A stretch of DNA of 12,922 nt from Bacillota bacterium (GTDB taxonomy: Bacteria; Bacillota; Sulfobacillia; JAJZYS01; JAJYTV01), in NCBI GenBank assembly GCA_021786135.1, contig JAJYNV010000243.1, forward strand, positions 1-12,922, written 5' to 3'. A program made the translations under genes and the position numbers. This document shows, piece by piece, positions 1 through 7,160 of the stretch; within the stretch, counting starts at the first letter, position 1; each line of letters starts with the position of its first letter. The notes under the pieces are model-generated. The model searched no databases. It was not told the DNA's origin and worked only from the letters and a program-made list of their open reading frames with translations.

Positions 1-344
1 GATCTTGTCATCTGCGAGATGATGTGGGTGATGTCGTCTTCAGCAGTCTGTCGGCGTGCTCGTTCCGCTTCTGCGGCGACGATGGCCGGCGATTGGCCAA
101 ACTTCTCGCCGATCATCTCGCACAGTGGATAGTACTCATCGTTGTGGTGGTGCTGGTCGAGAGTGCTCAGCGACATGATCACCGATGCCCAGATATCGCC
201 CTTTGCCTGAAGACCGGCCGGGATCTTCGCGAACTTGGCCCGCATTTGCTCGTACGGTGACACCGTGGTAACATCTGTATCAGATGGAGAGCTAACCGAA
301 CCCTCTGCCGCCCCAGGCAGGGGGTTCTGCGTGTCTTCGGGCAT
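1..344 (-). CDS. Partial unknown protein, runs off left edge
   Basis: An open frame on the minus strand starts at an ATG (344-342) and stays open to position 1, so only the first 114 residues are visible. A very strong Shine-Dalgarno, AGGAGGTGA at 361-353, sits 8 bases before the ATG. It lies immediately after the TGA of the upstream gene (366-364), so the two are almost certainly co-transcribed. The first 30 or so residues are Ser/Thr/Pro/Asp-rich and probably disordered. After that comes a soluble, helical-looking segment containing YEQMRAKFAKI, LDQHHHNDEYY and an Ala/Glu/Arg-rich helix (IVAAEAERARRQTAEDD). There is no signal peptide or membrane segment. I do not recognise the family. A GTG at 356-354 is in frame but overlaps the ribosome binding site, so it was not chosen. 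Confidence 0.75.
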   Translation of the reverse strand, partial: MPEDTQNPLPGAAEGSVSSPSDTDVTTVSPYEQMRAKFAKIPAGLQAKGDIWASVIMSLSTLDQHHHNDEYYPLCEMIGEKFGQSPAIVAAEAERARRQTAEDDITHIISQMTR

Positions 345-363
345 CGGTCGGGTCACCTCCTGC

Positions 364-1020
364 TCACTGCGGTCGTCCGAATCCGTACCGCGTTGTCCGC
401 TCCGTGGCCAAATCGCGTTGGCGTGCCTGCCCGCGAGCGCGACGCTGAGCAGCATCTACCATGTGCTGGCGCATACGTGCCACTGCATCATCGACCTCGA
501 TGTCCCAGTAGGGGTGGAGGGCGCAAATGAACGTGCCGTCGTCGCGTCGGAGCGGGACGCGGCGTCCCGCCACTAGCGCGATTGCGGTCCCTGTTTGCGG
601 ATCCGCCGTCACCACGATCTCGGGTTCGGTGGGTGGTTCGGCGGGTACTGCCCGAAGCAGATCCGACACCACGCGGGCCAAACGTTTCGCGGCGGCGGGA
701 ACCGGTCGTGCGGGCCTGATTGGGCAATCGGGGTGCCGCGCCTCGTGAGACGCGTCGTAGTCGGCGACGGTCATCGGCTGTCCACATACCCGGCACCGCA
801 ATGTTCCCATCGCCGCCAGCACTCGCGGGTGGTCGACCTCTTCGCGCCGGGCCCACTCGCTGATCAGCCCCAGACGGCCGGCGCCGTGGGCCACCAGTCT
901 GTGTCCTGAGGCGTGCGGGTTGGCTGGCTGCATCGCGCGGGTCAGCTCCCTCTTCTCAGCTTGCCGGTTAAAGAAGGCTTCGGCGTGCTTCTTGGCGCTG
1001 GCGTGACCTCCGTGAGGCAT
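364..1020 (-). CDS. Hypothetical protein with C2H2-spaced zinc finger
   Basis: 218 residues, start ATG at 1020-1018 with AGGAGGG (1034-1028) 7 bases upstream. The N-terminus is basic and polar (SAKKHAEAFFNRQAEKRELTR). In the middle, Cys76-x2-Cys79-x12-His92-x3-His96 has exactly the classical C2H2 zinc-finger spacing, with another Cys at 99. Behind it come an Ala/Arg-rich helix (AAKRLARVVSDLLRAV), a beta-like segment (EIVVTAD..TGTAIALVAGRRVPLR) and a basic C-terminal tail. Zinc binding is inferred from spacing only. The protein heads a minus-strand operon with the gene at 344-1 and is transcribed away from the XRE regulator at 1273, sharing its 252-base intergenic region. Function is unknown; DNA or RNA binding is the natural guess. 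Confidence 0.8.
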   Translation of the reverse strand: MPHGGHASAKKHAEAFFNRQAEKRELTRAMQPANPHASGHRLVAHGAGRLGLISEWARREEVDHPRVLAAMGTLRCRVCGQPMTVADYDASHEARHPDCPIRPARPVPAAAKRLARVVSDLLRAVPAEPPTEPEIVVTADPQTGTAIALVAGRRVPLRRDDGTFICALHPYWDIEVDDAVARMRQHMVDAAQRRARGQARQRDLATERTTRYGFGRPQ

Positions 1021-1155
1021 AGATCATCCCTCCTGCCAAAGTAGGCGCTTAAGGCGCCCAGGGCGTGGACGTGGGCCGAGTTGCAGTGAGGTGGGCCTGT
1101 CTGCACTGCTAGTATGGCTCCTGCTAGGTCGTATAGCAATACCCTAATGGGTCGG

Positions 1156-1253
1156 AGTCTTACTATCACCGTCCAAGAGGGCGTGCGCTTGACAGTGTGG
1201 CCACCGTCTTCATACGCTTACGGTGATGCGTAAAGTAAGACTGTCAGACGGTG
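1156..1253. promoter_or_regulatory. Four half-site operator array around XRE promoter
   Basis: The hexamer CACCGT occurs at 1167-1172 and 1202-1207, and its reverse complement ACGGTG at 1220-1225 and 1248-1253. The outer arms are longer. AGTCTTAC-T-ATCACCGT (1156-1172) is mirrored by ACGGTGAT (1220-1227) and GTAAGACT (1235-1242); CACCGTCT (1202-1209) is mirrored by AGACGGTG (1246-1253). A promoter-like TTGACA lies at 1189-1194 with a weak TACGCT at 1213-1218 (18-base spacer), so the inner pair 1202-1225 covers the proposed -10. This looks like an operator for the XRE protein encoded just downstream, but that link is inference. Confidence 0.55.
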
Positions 1254-1272
1254 TTGAGGGAGGGCGAACGGA

Positions 1273-2028
1273 ATGCCGGGTAGCGTTGACCTGGGTGATG
1301 CTCTGCGGGCGTGCCGCACGGCTGCGGAAATGTCACAACGGCAACTGAGCGACGTGAGCAGCGTTTCCCTGCCGATGATCCGGTCGGTTGAGCAGGGGCT
1401 GCGAGGCCTTTCCGACGAGTCGTACCAGAAGCTCGTCCATGCGCTTCAGCCGCGTGTTCGGGATGCCGTTCTCATGGACAGGCTCTCCAACGCCTATCGA
1501 TCTGCTGGAGCGAGTGCCGGACCGGAGGAGCCTGCGACGGATGGGTCCGTCGAGCTCATAGAGGCCCTGGTTGGCACTGACGAGCAGTGGGCAAGGCTGT
1601 CCCATACTCTAATGGGGGTCCACGCAGACATCCGGACGCGTGGCGGGACGGACGAGGGCAAGAGATTCATCCGCTTTGTCAGTTCGATGTACTTGATCAT
1701 GCGCGAAGGCGTACGGCCAGCAGAATCCGTATGGAAAGTCGTACCGGAGATGCGGCTGGCCCTCAAAGCTTTCCCAAACAATCCTCTAGCGTTTGGCGAG
1801 TGGTGCGGTGACGTGTCCTTGCTGCCCTACCGCGCGGCATTGGCAATTGCCGTCGCAGCATGGCGCGACCCGACGGAACTGCCGGCGCTGCTGCAGTACG
1901 CGGGTTCCCCGCTTCGCACGCCGGCCCGTCGCGTGAGGGAACTCTTGGTAGGGGATCGAGACATCGAGGAAGCGGCAGACCTAGCTGATGTGTGGCAGCC
2001 TGAGGACGATCAGGAGGACCGCCCTTGA
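1273..2028 (+). CDS. XRE-family helix-turn-helix regulator
   Basis: 251 residues, ATG start with GGGAGGG ending 8 bases upstream. Residues about 7-58 form a XRE/Cro-type helix-turn-helix: LGDALRACRTAAEMSQRQLS is followed by a recognition-helix region (SLPMIRSVEQGLRGLS) and a closing helix YQKLVHAL. The remaining 190 residues have no domain I recognise. They look helical and soluble, with segments such as GKRFIRFVSSMYLIMREG, and end in an acidic tail (EDDQEDRP). Such XRE proteins bind operator DNA as dimers and often respond through the C-terminal part. Here the array of inverted half-sites lies just upstream, so autoregulation and control of the divergent zinc-finger operon are plausible. The downstream guanylate-kinase fragment begins only about 10 bases after the stop. 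Confidence 0.85.
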   Translation: MPGSVDLGDALRACRTAAEMSQRQLSDVSSVSLPMIRSVEQGLRGLSDESYQKLVHALQPRVRDAVLMDRLSNAYRSAGASAGPEEPATDGSVELIEALVGTDEQWARLSHTLMGVHADIRTRGGTDEGKRFIRFVSSMYLIMREGVRPAESVWKVVPEMRLALKAFPNNPLAFGEWCGDVSLLPYRAALAIAVAAWRDPTELPALLQYAGSPLRTPARRVRELLVGDRDIEEAADLADVWQPEDDQEDRP

Positions 2029-2037
2029 CGTGGGTAA

Positions 2038-2484
2038 TGCCGCTACCGGCACCTCTTCGTCACCGAGGCTGAGTTCGTCGAGCTGCGTGACCGACGTGAC
2101 CTCCTCGAATGGGAGCGGATCCACGGGCACTGGTACGGCACGTCGGGCCAATGCATCGCAGAGCTGCTGGCAGCCGGCGAGACCGGCATCACGTCGCTCG
2201 ACTACCGCTGGGGTGCGGCGGTTCACACCGCTTTCCCTGAGCAGACAACCACGATCTTCGTCCGACCGGATTCGCTTGACGAGCTGCGTGCCCGCCTCGA
2301 GGCGCGGCCGGGAGCTACGGAAGCTGACGTCCGTGTACGGCTGAAGCGGGCGGCCGAGGAGATGGCGCATGCCGAGGAGTTCGACCATGTTGTGGTGAAT
2401 GCCGACGGTGGGTTGCGTGCGGCGTTTGGTGACGTTCTACGGGTCATGGACCACCGGTTGGGGAGGCGGGAGTCGGATGTCTGA
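2038..2484 (+). pseudogene. Guanylate kinase fragment lacking P-loop and start
   Basis: From the TAA at 2035-2037 to the TGA at 2482-2484 the frame is open and reads as the C-terminal three quarters of guanylate kinase. It gives YRHLFVTEAEF, LLEWERIHGHWYGTS, ITSLDYRWGAAV, IFVRPDSLDELRARLEAR, RLKRAAEEMAHAEEFDHVVVN. These match family blocks around the GMP-binding YGTS, the D-x-x-GA strand, the PPS..EL..RL segment and the R..A..EM..Y/FD..VVN region. Missing are the roughly 45 N-terminal residues with the P-loop (GxxGxGKS) and the SxTTRxxRxGE block. No ATG, GTG or TTG occurs before the homologous part, and no other frame near 1950-2044 carries the missing part. It is best read as a remnant. Oddly, its stop overlaps the start of the next gene (ATGTCTGA), as in a translationally coupled pair, so a replaced or lost 5' part is likely. 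Confidence 0.7.
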
Positions 2485-3295
2485 CTTGACTTTCTTTGAG
2501 AAGAGCAAGCTTGAACGTCTCTTCCGCATGGGAGGCGGCTACGTCCTGGACTTTACCAATGCGACATTCGAGCAATTCTTTGCTGAGGTCGCCCGTGTCC
2601 GAATTTACGATGACGTTTATAACGGTTTTGGCGGGTCAAAAGCGAACCGCATGCGCGGATTTTGGGCGGCGGCGAATAATCAAATCGTGGCTCAAGCCAT
2701 CGAGGCACTGATCACGTACGGCGAGCAGGAGCATTGTTTGCCAGACGATGCCGAACTGATCTCGGAAGGACTCCGAATCGCAGCACGATTGGCTGCGCTG
2801 CCAGCTCCGGTTGCAGAGCTTGACTCCCTGACCGCTGCAATGGAAGCACTTGACTTTGATGTCGTTTCACAAGCTGTTCGCGAAGCCTTGGAGAAAGATC
2901 GGCCAGAAACCGCTCTCGACAGACTTCACACGTTTGTAACGAGGTTTGTTCGAAACCTTTCTGAACAGCATGGCGTTTTAGTAGATCGCAATAAACCTCT
3001 TCAAAGTCTCTTTGGCGAATACGTGAAACGCCTACGTGAAGACGGCCATCTTGAGTCTGATATGACCGAACGCATTTTGAAGTCGAGTATTTCTGTACTT
3101 GAAGCCTTCAACGACGTTCGAAACAATCGAAGCCTTGCTCACGACAATCCTATTCTCAACCATGATGAGAGTCTCTTGATCTTCAATCACATTTCGGGCC
3201 TGATTCGCTTTCTGCAGACCTTAGAGAAGCGAATTGCGAGAGATCAGGTAGCGCAATCGTGGACGTGGGACGACGACGAGCCAGTACCCTTCTGA
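2477..3295 (+). CDS. Abortive infection family protein, HEPN-like C-terminus
   Basis: 272 residues from the ATG at 2477, which has GGGAGG/CGGGAG upstream and overlaps the previous frame's stop. The open frame extends further upstream to 2399, but that part is coding in another frame. The N-terminal domain (residues about 5-80) has the pattern KLERLFRMGGGYVLDFTNAT, FF, and GGSKANRMRGFWA, which I recognise from proteins annotated as abortive infection family. Residues about 172-253 resemble the Abi C-terminal (Abi_C) domain, with LFGEYVKRL, ILKSSISVLEAFNDVRNNRSLAHDNPI and a closing helix. Arg215-x6-His222 fits the HEPN R-x4-6-H signature of metal-independent RNases. Function is therefore probably RNA cleavage in phage defence (inference). 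The gene is visibly richer in A and T than its neighbours, consistent with recent acquisition. Confidence 0.85.
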   Translation: MSDLTFFEKSKLERLFRMGGGYVLDFTNATFEQFFAEVARVRIYDDVYNGFGGSKANRMRGFWAAANNQIVAQAIEALITYGEQEHCLPDDAELISEGLRIAARLAALPAPVAELDSLTAAMEALDFDVVSQAVREALEKDRPETALDRLHTFVTRFVRNLSEQHGVLVDRNKPLQSLFGEYVKRLREDGHLESDMTERILKSSISVLEAFNDVRNNRSLAHDNPILNHDESLLIFNHISGLIRFLQTLEKRIARDQVAQSWTWDDDEPVPF

Positions 3296-3315
3296 AGCCG
3301 AACGGGAGTGGGCGT

Positions 3316-3759
3316 ATGATACGGCCGTTGGGATCTGTAGTCCGCGACGCGGAGGCCAACGCGCTCTACCTCTACATCCGAACCATGGCTGCTGAGCGTG
3401 CGCAACATGATCGTGACGGTTCGCCGTCCACTCTCCCCGTTGCCCGCACCGTGGAGCTCGCGTCACACCCGACAGTCCTCGCTGACTTCTCCGCAGACGG
3501 CCGGCTCGTCGGCATCGAGATCCTTCGCCCTAGCCGGCTCCGACCGCTCTACCTGTACCGCCGGCCTCGCTCTCCTCGCCGCCACCATCCCCACCGCCCG
3601 CACCCCGGCGCGCCGGCCGGGCCGGGCAGCCGGGGGGATGGCGTGGCGGGGGCGGACGCAGAGACGGAGATGGAGGCGGGGGAAGGGATGGGGACGGAGG
3701 AGATGGAGCCGGGGCGGCGGTTGCGGGGAAAGGTGGTCAGGTGGCGGAGGGGGCGCTGA
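3316..3759 (+). CDS. DUF2283 protein with low-complexity tail
   Basis: ATG at 3316 with GGGAG 7 bases upstream, 20 bases after the Abi gene. Residues 1-72 match the DUF2283 pattern: an aspartate-rich opening (RDAEANALYLYI), a long insert, a strand ARTVEL, then VLADFSADGRLVGIEILRPS. Such proteins are small beta-rich proteins of unknown function, usually ending shortly after the GIEIL motif. Here the frame continues for about 75 more residues made of Arg/Pro/His/Gly and then Glu/Met/Gly repeats (RRPRSPRRHHPHRPHPGAPAG and onward). This tail sits on a C-rich then G-rich stretch with a large hairpin. The tail may be a non-native extension caused by insertion or a lost stop. The DUF2283 part is convincing; the last half is doubtful. 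Confidence 0.7.
   Translation: MIRPLGSVVRDAEANALYLYIRTMAAERAQHDRDGSPSTLPVARTVELASHPTVLADFSADGRLVGIEILRPSRLRPLYLYRRPRSPRRHHPHRPHPGAPAGPGSRGDGVAGADAETEMEAGEGMGTEEMEPGRRLRGKVVRWRRGR
3579..3649. repeat. Long GC-rich inverted repeat in a C-rich/G-rich tract
   Basis: CCGCCACCATCCCC at 3579-3592 is mirrored by GGGGATGG-c-GTGGCGG at 3634-3649, with one extra base. The 41-base interior is itself self-complementary around GGCGCGCCGGCC. Just upstream the plus strand is pyrimidine-rich (3560-3605); downstream (3631-3755) it is strongly G-rich, with several G runs such as those near 3678-3693. The element lies inside the tail of the DUF2283 frame. It could fold into a very stable RNA or DNA hairpin. There is no T run, so it is not a classical terminator. 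Confidence 0.6.
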
Positions 3760-3803
3760 GCAGCAGTGGCCCACGCCAAACATCCTGCGAAGGCGGGGAT
3801 GAA

Positions 3804-4895
3804 GTGGCACGCTTCTGTGTGTTTTGCGGCAAGCACCCTATAGGCAAGAACAGAGAGCATGTAATCCCTCAGTGGCTTATTCGGATGACCGGAGATCCTA
3901 AGAGGGATGCCTTCTTCGGATATGACTTTCCCACCATGCAGCCGAGACATTTTGACTTTACCAGTTTTGCGTTTCCTGCGTGTGGAAGCTGCAATAAGAA
4001 GATGTCTGACTTGGAAGACTTGGTTAGAGGCATTGTGGATGAGATCCTCAATGGCGAACCTCTGGCGCGTTGGGAGTTCAACGCATTTCTCGACTGGCTC
4101 GACAAGGTCCGCATCGGTCTATGGCTTGGGTACAACCAGCTTGGCAAGGATGGCCCCATCAAGGTAATTCCGAACTTCTACATCTCCCATCGGATTGGAG
4201 CCCATGATCGCATGGTGGCCATCTATAAGACGGACCAGCGATCGCAGGGTATCAACTTCATTGGTGCTGACACCCCGGCGTTTCAACTCATTCCATCGTG
4301 TTTTGCTCTGCGGATAAACCAGTACTACTTCGTCAGCTTGTCGAAGGAATTCTTGGTGTCTCGAGGACTGGGGTTTCCCTACCCGAGGGCGTGGAGGGTG
4401 GTTAACGTCGATCCAACTGTCGTTGCCGTCACACTTGGACCGGGCTCGGGCATAGTCAAGCCGACCATTCTCCAGAAATCGCTCCCGGCGGGCAACGTCG
4501 AATTGTATCAGCCCAAGGTTTACAATAGCCTACCTGGCATCAATCAGACCCAGGTAAACGTGCAGCACCATTACGACAAACCTCTCATTAGACAATACTC
4601 TGTAGACTATGCACACGAGGTTGGTCCGATCTTTATCCGACAGGATAGCACGTCGCAAGTCTGCGACGATTCACCGTGGTCCTTACTTTTCCCCAAGGTG
4701 CATGACTTCCAGATCCTTTCAATCGAGTTGGGAGAGACCGTCTACGAATACCAGAACTATCTGCTGGCACAAACGGAGCGGGACTTGCATGGTAGCGGGA
4801 TTGCAACGCCTGCGACATATATTGCCGCTCGTCGGTACAACGACACGGTTCTCGAACTGATCAGGGAGGGGCGAGTTTCGGCCGAGCCGTCGTAG
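3804..4895 (+). CDS. HNH-type treble-clef endonuclease-like protein
   Basis: I chose the GTG at 3804, preceded by AAGGCGGGG about 5 bases away. It gives a 363-residue protein beginning right at the conserved motif. A GTG at 3741 is in frame but overlaps the odd DUF2283 tail and adds a low-complexity leader. Cys5-x2-Cys8, then NREHVIPQWLI (Glu18-His19), then Cys60-x2-Cys63-Asn64 followed by KKMSDLED form the zinc knuckles and core of an HNH/treble-clef fold. The HNH family cuts DNA with a metal ion held by the His. The large remainder (residues about 90-363) is a mixed alpha/beta region I do not recognise, perhaps a target-recognition domain. Lying between an Abi gene and an AbiV-like gene, it is a plausible defence nuclease. 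Confidence 0.75.
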   Translation: MARFCVFCGKHPIGKNREHVIPQWLIRMTGDPKRDAFFGYDFPTMQPRHFDFTSFAFPACGSCNKKMSDLEDLVRGIVDEILNGEPLARWEFNAFLDWLDKVRIGLWLGYNQLGKDGPIKVIPNFYISHRIGAHDRMVAIYKTDQRSQGINFIGADTPAFQLIPSCFALRINQYYFVSLSKEFLVSRGLGFPYPRAWRVVNVDPTVVAVTLGPGSGIVKPTILQKSLPAGNVELYQPKVYNSLPGINQTQVNVQHHYDKPLIRQYSVDYAHEVGPIFIRQDSTSQVCDDSPWSLLFPKVHDFQILSIELGETVYEYQNYLLAQTERDLHGSGIATPATYIAARRYNDTVLELIREGRVSAEPS

Positions 4896-4992
4896 TACCC
4901 CTTCGAATCTCCGGATACCAACGAAAGGAACAGCGTGGCACTGGCAGTGGCGGAGGGGCACGCATTCGTACAGTAGCCAGGAGGCGATGGCG

Positions 4993-5523
4993 GTGGACGT
5001 TGCGGCTCGTCTGAACTGGATCGACCGCGTGTGCGCAAACGCCAAGGCATGGAATGAGACGGCTGAGATGCTGAACTCGCTAGGCAAGGGCCGCCAGGTG
5101 TTCGTGGCCGCCAGCTTTGCCGCCGAGGAGTTCGCGAAGGCGTTCTTGTTGTGGTACACGCTGGCGACCAGAGCGGACGAGCCGCCGGGACTTCGTAAAC
5201 ACGAAGCAAAGCAGGCGATTGGGAGCCTGCTTGCTCTGATCAGGGATGCGCCTCAAGGCGAGGCCGAGTTCTGGTACGCGACAGCGGAACCGTTCAAGTA
5301 CTTGAAGGAAGTCGACGATGCTGACTGGGAGATGGAGCGGCGGCACGCAGCCTACGAAGAAGAGGGCGACGTGCCAGAGCCCAATGTGGGCTACGTGTGG
5401 GGGATTGCTCTGGATCTCGAGGACCGTGTCGGTCGGCTTATCGACATGACGAAGCGCGCGGGAAATGTCGAAAGGGCCACGCTGGCAAGGTGCTTTCAAG
5501 AAACGTTCCTCGTGGATCAATGA
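4993..5523 (+). CDS. AbiV-like HEPN protein
   Basis: An ATG at 4987 is in frame but only 2 bases after the AGGAGG at 4979-4984. The GTG at 4993 lies 8 bases after it and was preferred, giving 176 residues. Residues about 15-80 match the AbiV-type HEPN pattern: an entry helix (AKAWNETAEMLNSLGKGRQVFVAA), the signature SFAAEEFAKAFLLW, then a His/Lys motif RKHEAKQAIGSLL. Known AbiV acts in abortive infection in lactococci; this protein shares the family pattern, not a proven mechanism. The C-terminal half has an acidic stretch (KEVDDADWEMERRHAAYEEEGD) and a final helix. It is followed after 35 bases by the glycine-zipper gene at 5559, so the two may form a pair. Confidence 0.75.
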   Translation: MDVAARLNWIDRVCANAKAWNETAEMLNSLGKGRQVFVAASFAAEEFAKAFLLWYTLATRADEPPGLRKHEAKQAIGSLLALIRDAPQGEAEFWYATAEPFKYLKEVDDADWEMERRHAAYEEEGDVPEPNVGYVWGIALDLEDRVGRLIDMTKRAGNVERATLARCFQETFLVDQ

Positions 5524-5558
5524 AGAACGGTCAATGGCCCGAGAACGAGGGATGAACC

Positions 5559-6806
5559 ATGCGTACATCGTCGGTATTGGTCCCCCTAGAGGCTTGGGCG
5601 TACTCATCACCCTTTGTTCGGCGATCTGGGTTTCACGTAGACCTGGGGCTGCTTGCCGATGCACTGATCTACTACGACCACGTTTACATAGTCTTCAGCA
5701 CACCAGAGCAACTTGCTGAAGTCCTTCGGTGGTTCCAAGACTCCTCGGTGTTGGACACCTTCCTCGGGATGCTGGCCGATGATGTAGTGACCGTCTACCG
5801 TTATGACTTCTTCACAGGTGCGACATGGGCAAATGATTCATGGAGTATTTGGAATCTTCAAGGCCCGCGTGATCTGGACCCAATCGACGAACTCGATCGG
5901 CTCGTTCTCGAACGCCCACAAGTCAGGAATGCGTTAGGCTCCAAAGCTCGGATCAGGTCGTTTAGGCGCGCCGTCCACGATCACGCCGTGATTGTGGAAT
6001 CTGATCGCTTCGGAAGTGCGATTGAAGAGTCCAGAAAGGACATGTTGGACACCGAACCAGTCGCTCGCGCTGTCCAAGCTCTTTACGACGAGGTCTATCG
6101 ACACCTCCGTGTTGGTGAGCCTCCAGAAGTCCACGTGACGGCAGTCAAGAACGGCAACGGCAAAGTGATGCTCAATCTCGGCGTAGACCTAACCAAACTG
6201 GCCAACATGTTGGGCCCCCGGGTCGATCTCAGGGATTCTTCTATGATTGCCGGCTTTGGGCAGGTGAATCACCTGCTGTTGAGTGCCAGCGATCTGCGTG
6301 CCGACCTAATGCTGCCTAACCCTCTCGCCACAATGGCTTCCGCGAAGCTCAACCAGGGCTTCGAGCATGCCGACAAGCTTAGACGGATTGTTAGTGAACT
6401 CGTTCTTCGGGTCGATTTCCCTGACGTCCGCAACCTGGTGCGAAGCGGACGGCTGGATGCGCGAACGGTGCTAAAGTTGCGCTCTAAGGCCGGAAGGTTT
6501 CGGGCGTGGCTTCAGGATGAGGCATCCATGGACGCAGATGCCGTCCTGGCCTATCACGGCGAGATGGCGCGAGAGTCCCGAGTGTCAGGCGGCACACGTC
6601 TCCTGCACTTGTTCGGCACCATTGGCGGGTCTGTACTGGCCGGGACGATTGGGGCTGCCGTCGGTTCCGGGCCCGTCGGTGGAGCAGCAGGGGGGCTCGC
6701 GGGCGGAGCCACGCAGTACTTGGTCGAGATCCTTCAGGGTCTGAACAGAGAATGGCGGCCGGCAGTGTTCGGCGACTGGGCCAGAGCATTCATACAGCGG
6801 AGATGA
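5559..6806 (+). CDS. Unknown protein with C-terminal glycine-zipper segment
   Basis: 415 residues from an ATG with GAGGG 7 bases upstream. The first 340 residues look soluble, mixed alpha/beta, with motifs such as LGLLADALIYYDHVYIVFSTPEQ near residues 29-51 and a basic helical segment 300-317. I recognise no domain. Residues about 347-385 (LLHLFGTIGGSVLAGTIGAAVGSGPVGG and on) are rich in GxxxG and small residues. This is the pattern of a glycine zipper that inserts into or oligomerises within a membrane. A short amphipathic C-terminus follows. In defence systems such segments often belong to membrane-disrupting effectors. The gene sits directly behind the AbiV-like protein. An effector role is inference from context and composition only. 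Confidence 0.8.
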   Translation: MRTSSVLVPLEAWAYSSPFVRRSGFHVDLGLLADALIYYDHVYIVFSTPEQLAEVLRWFQDSSVLDTFLGMLADDVVTVYRYDFFTGATWANDSWSIWNLQGPRDLDPIDELDRLVLERPQVRNALGSKARIRSFRRAVHDHAVIVESDRFGSAIEESRKDMLDTEPVARAVQALYDEVYRHLRVGEPPEVHVTAVKNGNGKVMLNLGVDLTKLANMLGPRVDLRDSSMIAGFGQVNHLLLSASDLRADLMLPNPLATMASAKLNQGFEHADKLRRIVSELVLRVDFPDVRNLVRSGRLDARTVLKLRSKAGRFRAWLQDEASMDADAVLAYHGEMARESRVSGGTRLLHLFGTIGGSVLAGTIGAAVGSGPVGGAAGGLAGGATQYLVEILQGLNREWRPAVFGDWARAFIQRR

Positions 6807-6848
6807 AGCGACGGCACGAGTGGGTGGCTAAGGGGCAATGGGATTGGT

Positions 6849-7076
6849 ATGACAGACAGCTCATCTGAGGACTGGCGAGCGCTGCTTGCTGCCGGCCGAC
6901 ATGGCAAGGCCAAGAAGGTGCTACAGAAGGCGATTCTTCAGTCCAGATGCGATCCGGATATGAAACGGCTACTGCGGGACGAGGTCATCAGGGCATTCCG
7001 TATGGTGCCGCTGGATGTGGATGCACTGGACGCTGTGGAGCGTAATCTGCTGTTGGGCAACCTGATTTGGCCCTGA
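6849..7076 (+). CDS. Small hypothetical protein
   Basis: 75 residues, ATG start 42 bases after the previous stop. The ribosome binding site is weak: AAGGGG near 6830 is far away. The sequence reads like a small helical protein: an acidic N-terminus (MTDSSSEDWRALLAAG), a basic helix (RHGKAKKVLQKAIL) and a hydrophobic C-terminal helix (VERNLLLGNLIWP). There is no signal peptide, membrane span or known motif. It could be a genuine small gene of the island or an accidental frame; its helical pattern and position on the coding strand favour a gene. Confidence 0.5.
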   Translation: MTDSSSEDWRALLAAGRHGKAKKVLQKAILQSRCDPDMKRLLRDEVIRAFRMVPLDVDALDAVERNLLLGNLIWP

Positions 7077-7160
7077 TTGGCATGGCGTCGGGGGCATGGG
7101 GCCTGGGGCGGTAGACAGAGGAGCAGGAAGCGTCAGGTGGATGCTTGAACCATTCCTGCC

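Noticed and set aside
252..264. ACGGTG-A-CACCGT palindrome as a further operator site
   Set aside because: It lies inside the coding region of the left-edge gene, far from any promoter; probably chance, although the hexamer matches the array at 1156-1253.
24..576. Plus-strand frames at 24-260 and 235-576
   Set aside because: They lie opposite the minus-strand genes, have no good ribosome binding site and translate to compositionally odd sequence.
1981..2447. Minus-strand and frame-2 reading frames across the kinase fragment
   Set aside because: Ser/Arg/Thr-rich shadows; only frame 1 gives recognisable guanylate kinase blocks.
2399..2476. N-terminal extension of the abortive infection gene
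   Set aside because: These bases code the C-terminus of the guanylate kinase fragment in another frame; the ATG at 2477 has the ribosome binding site and begins the family pattern.
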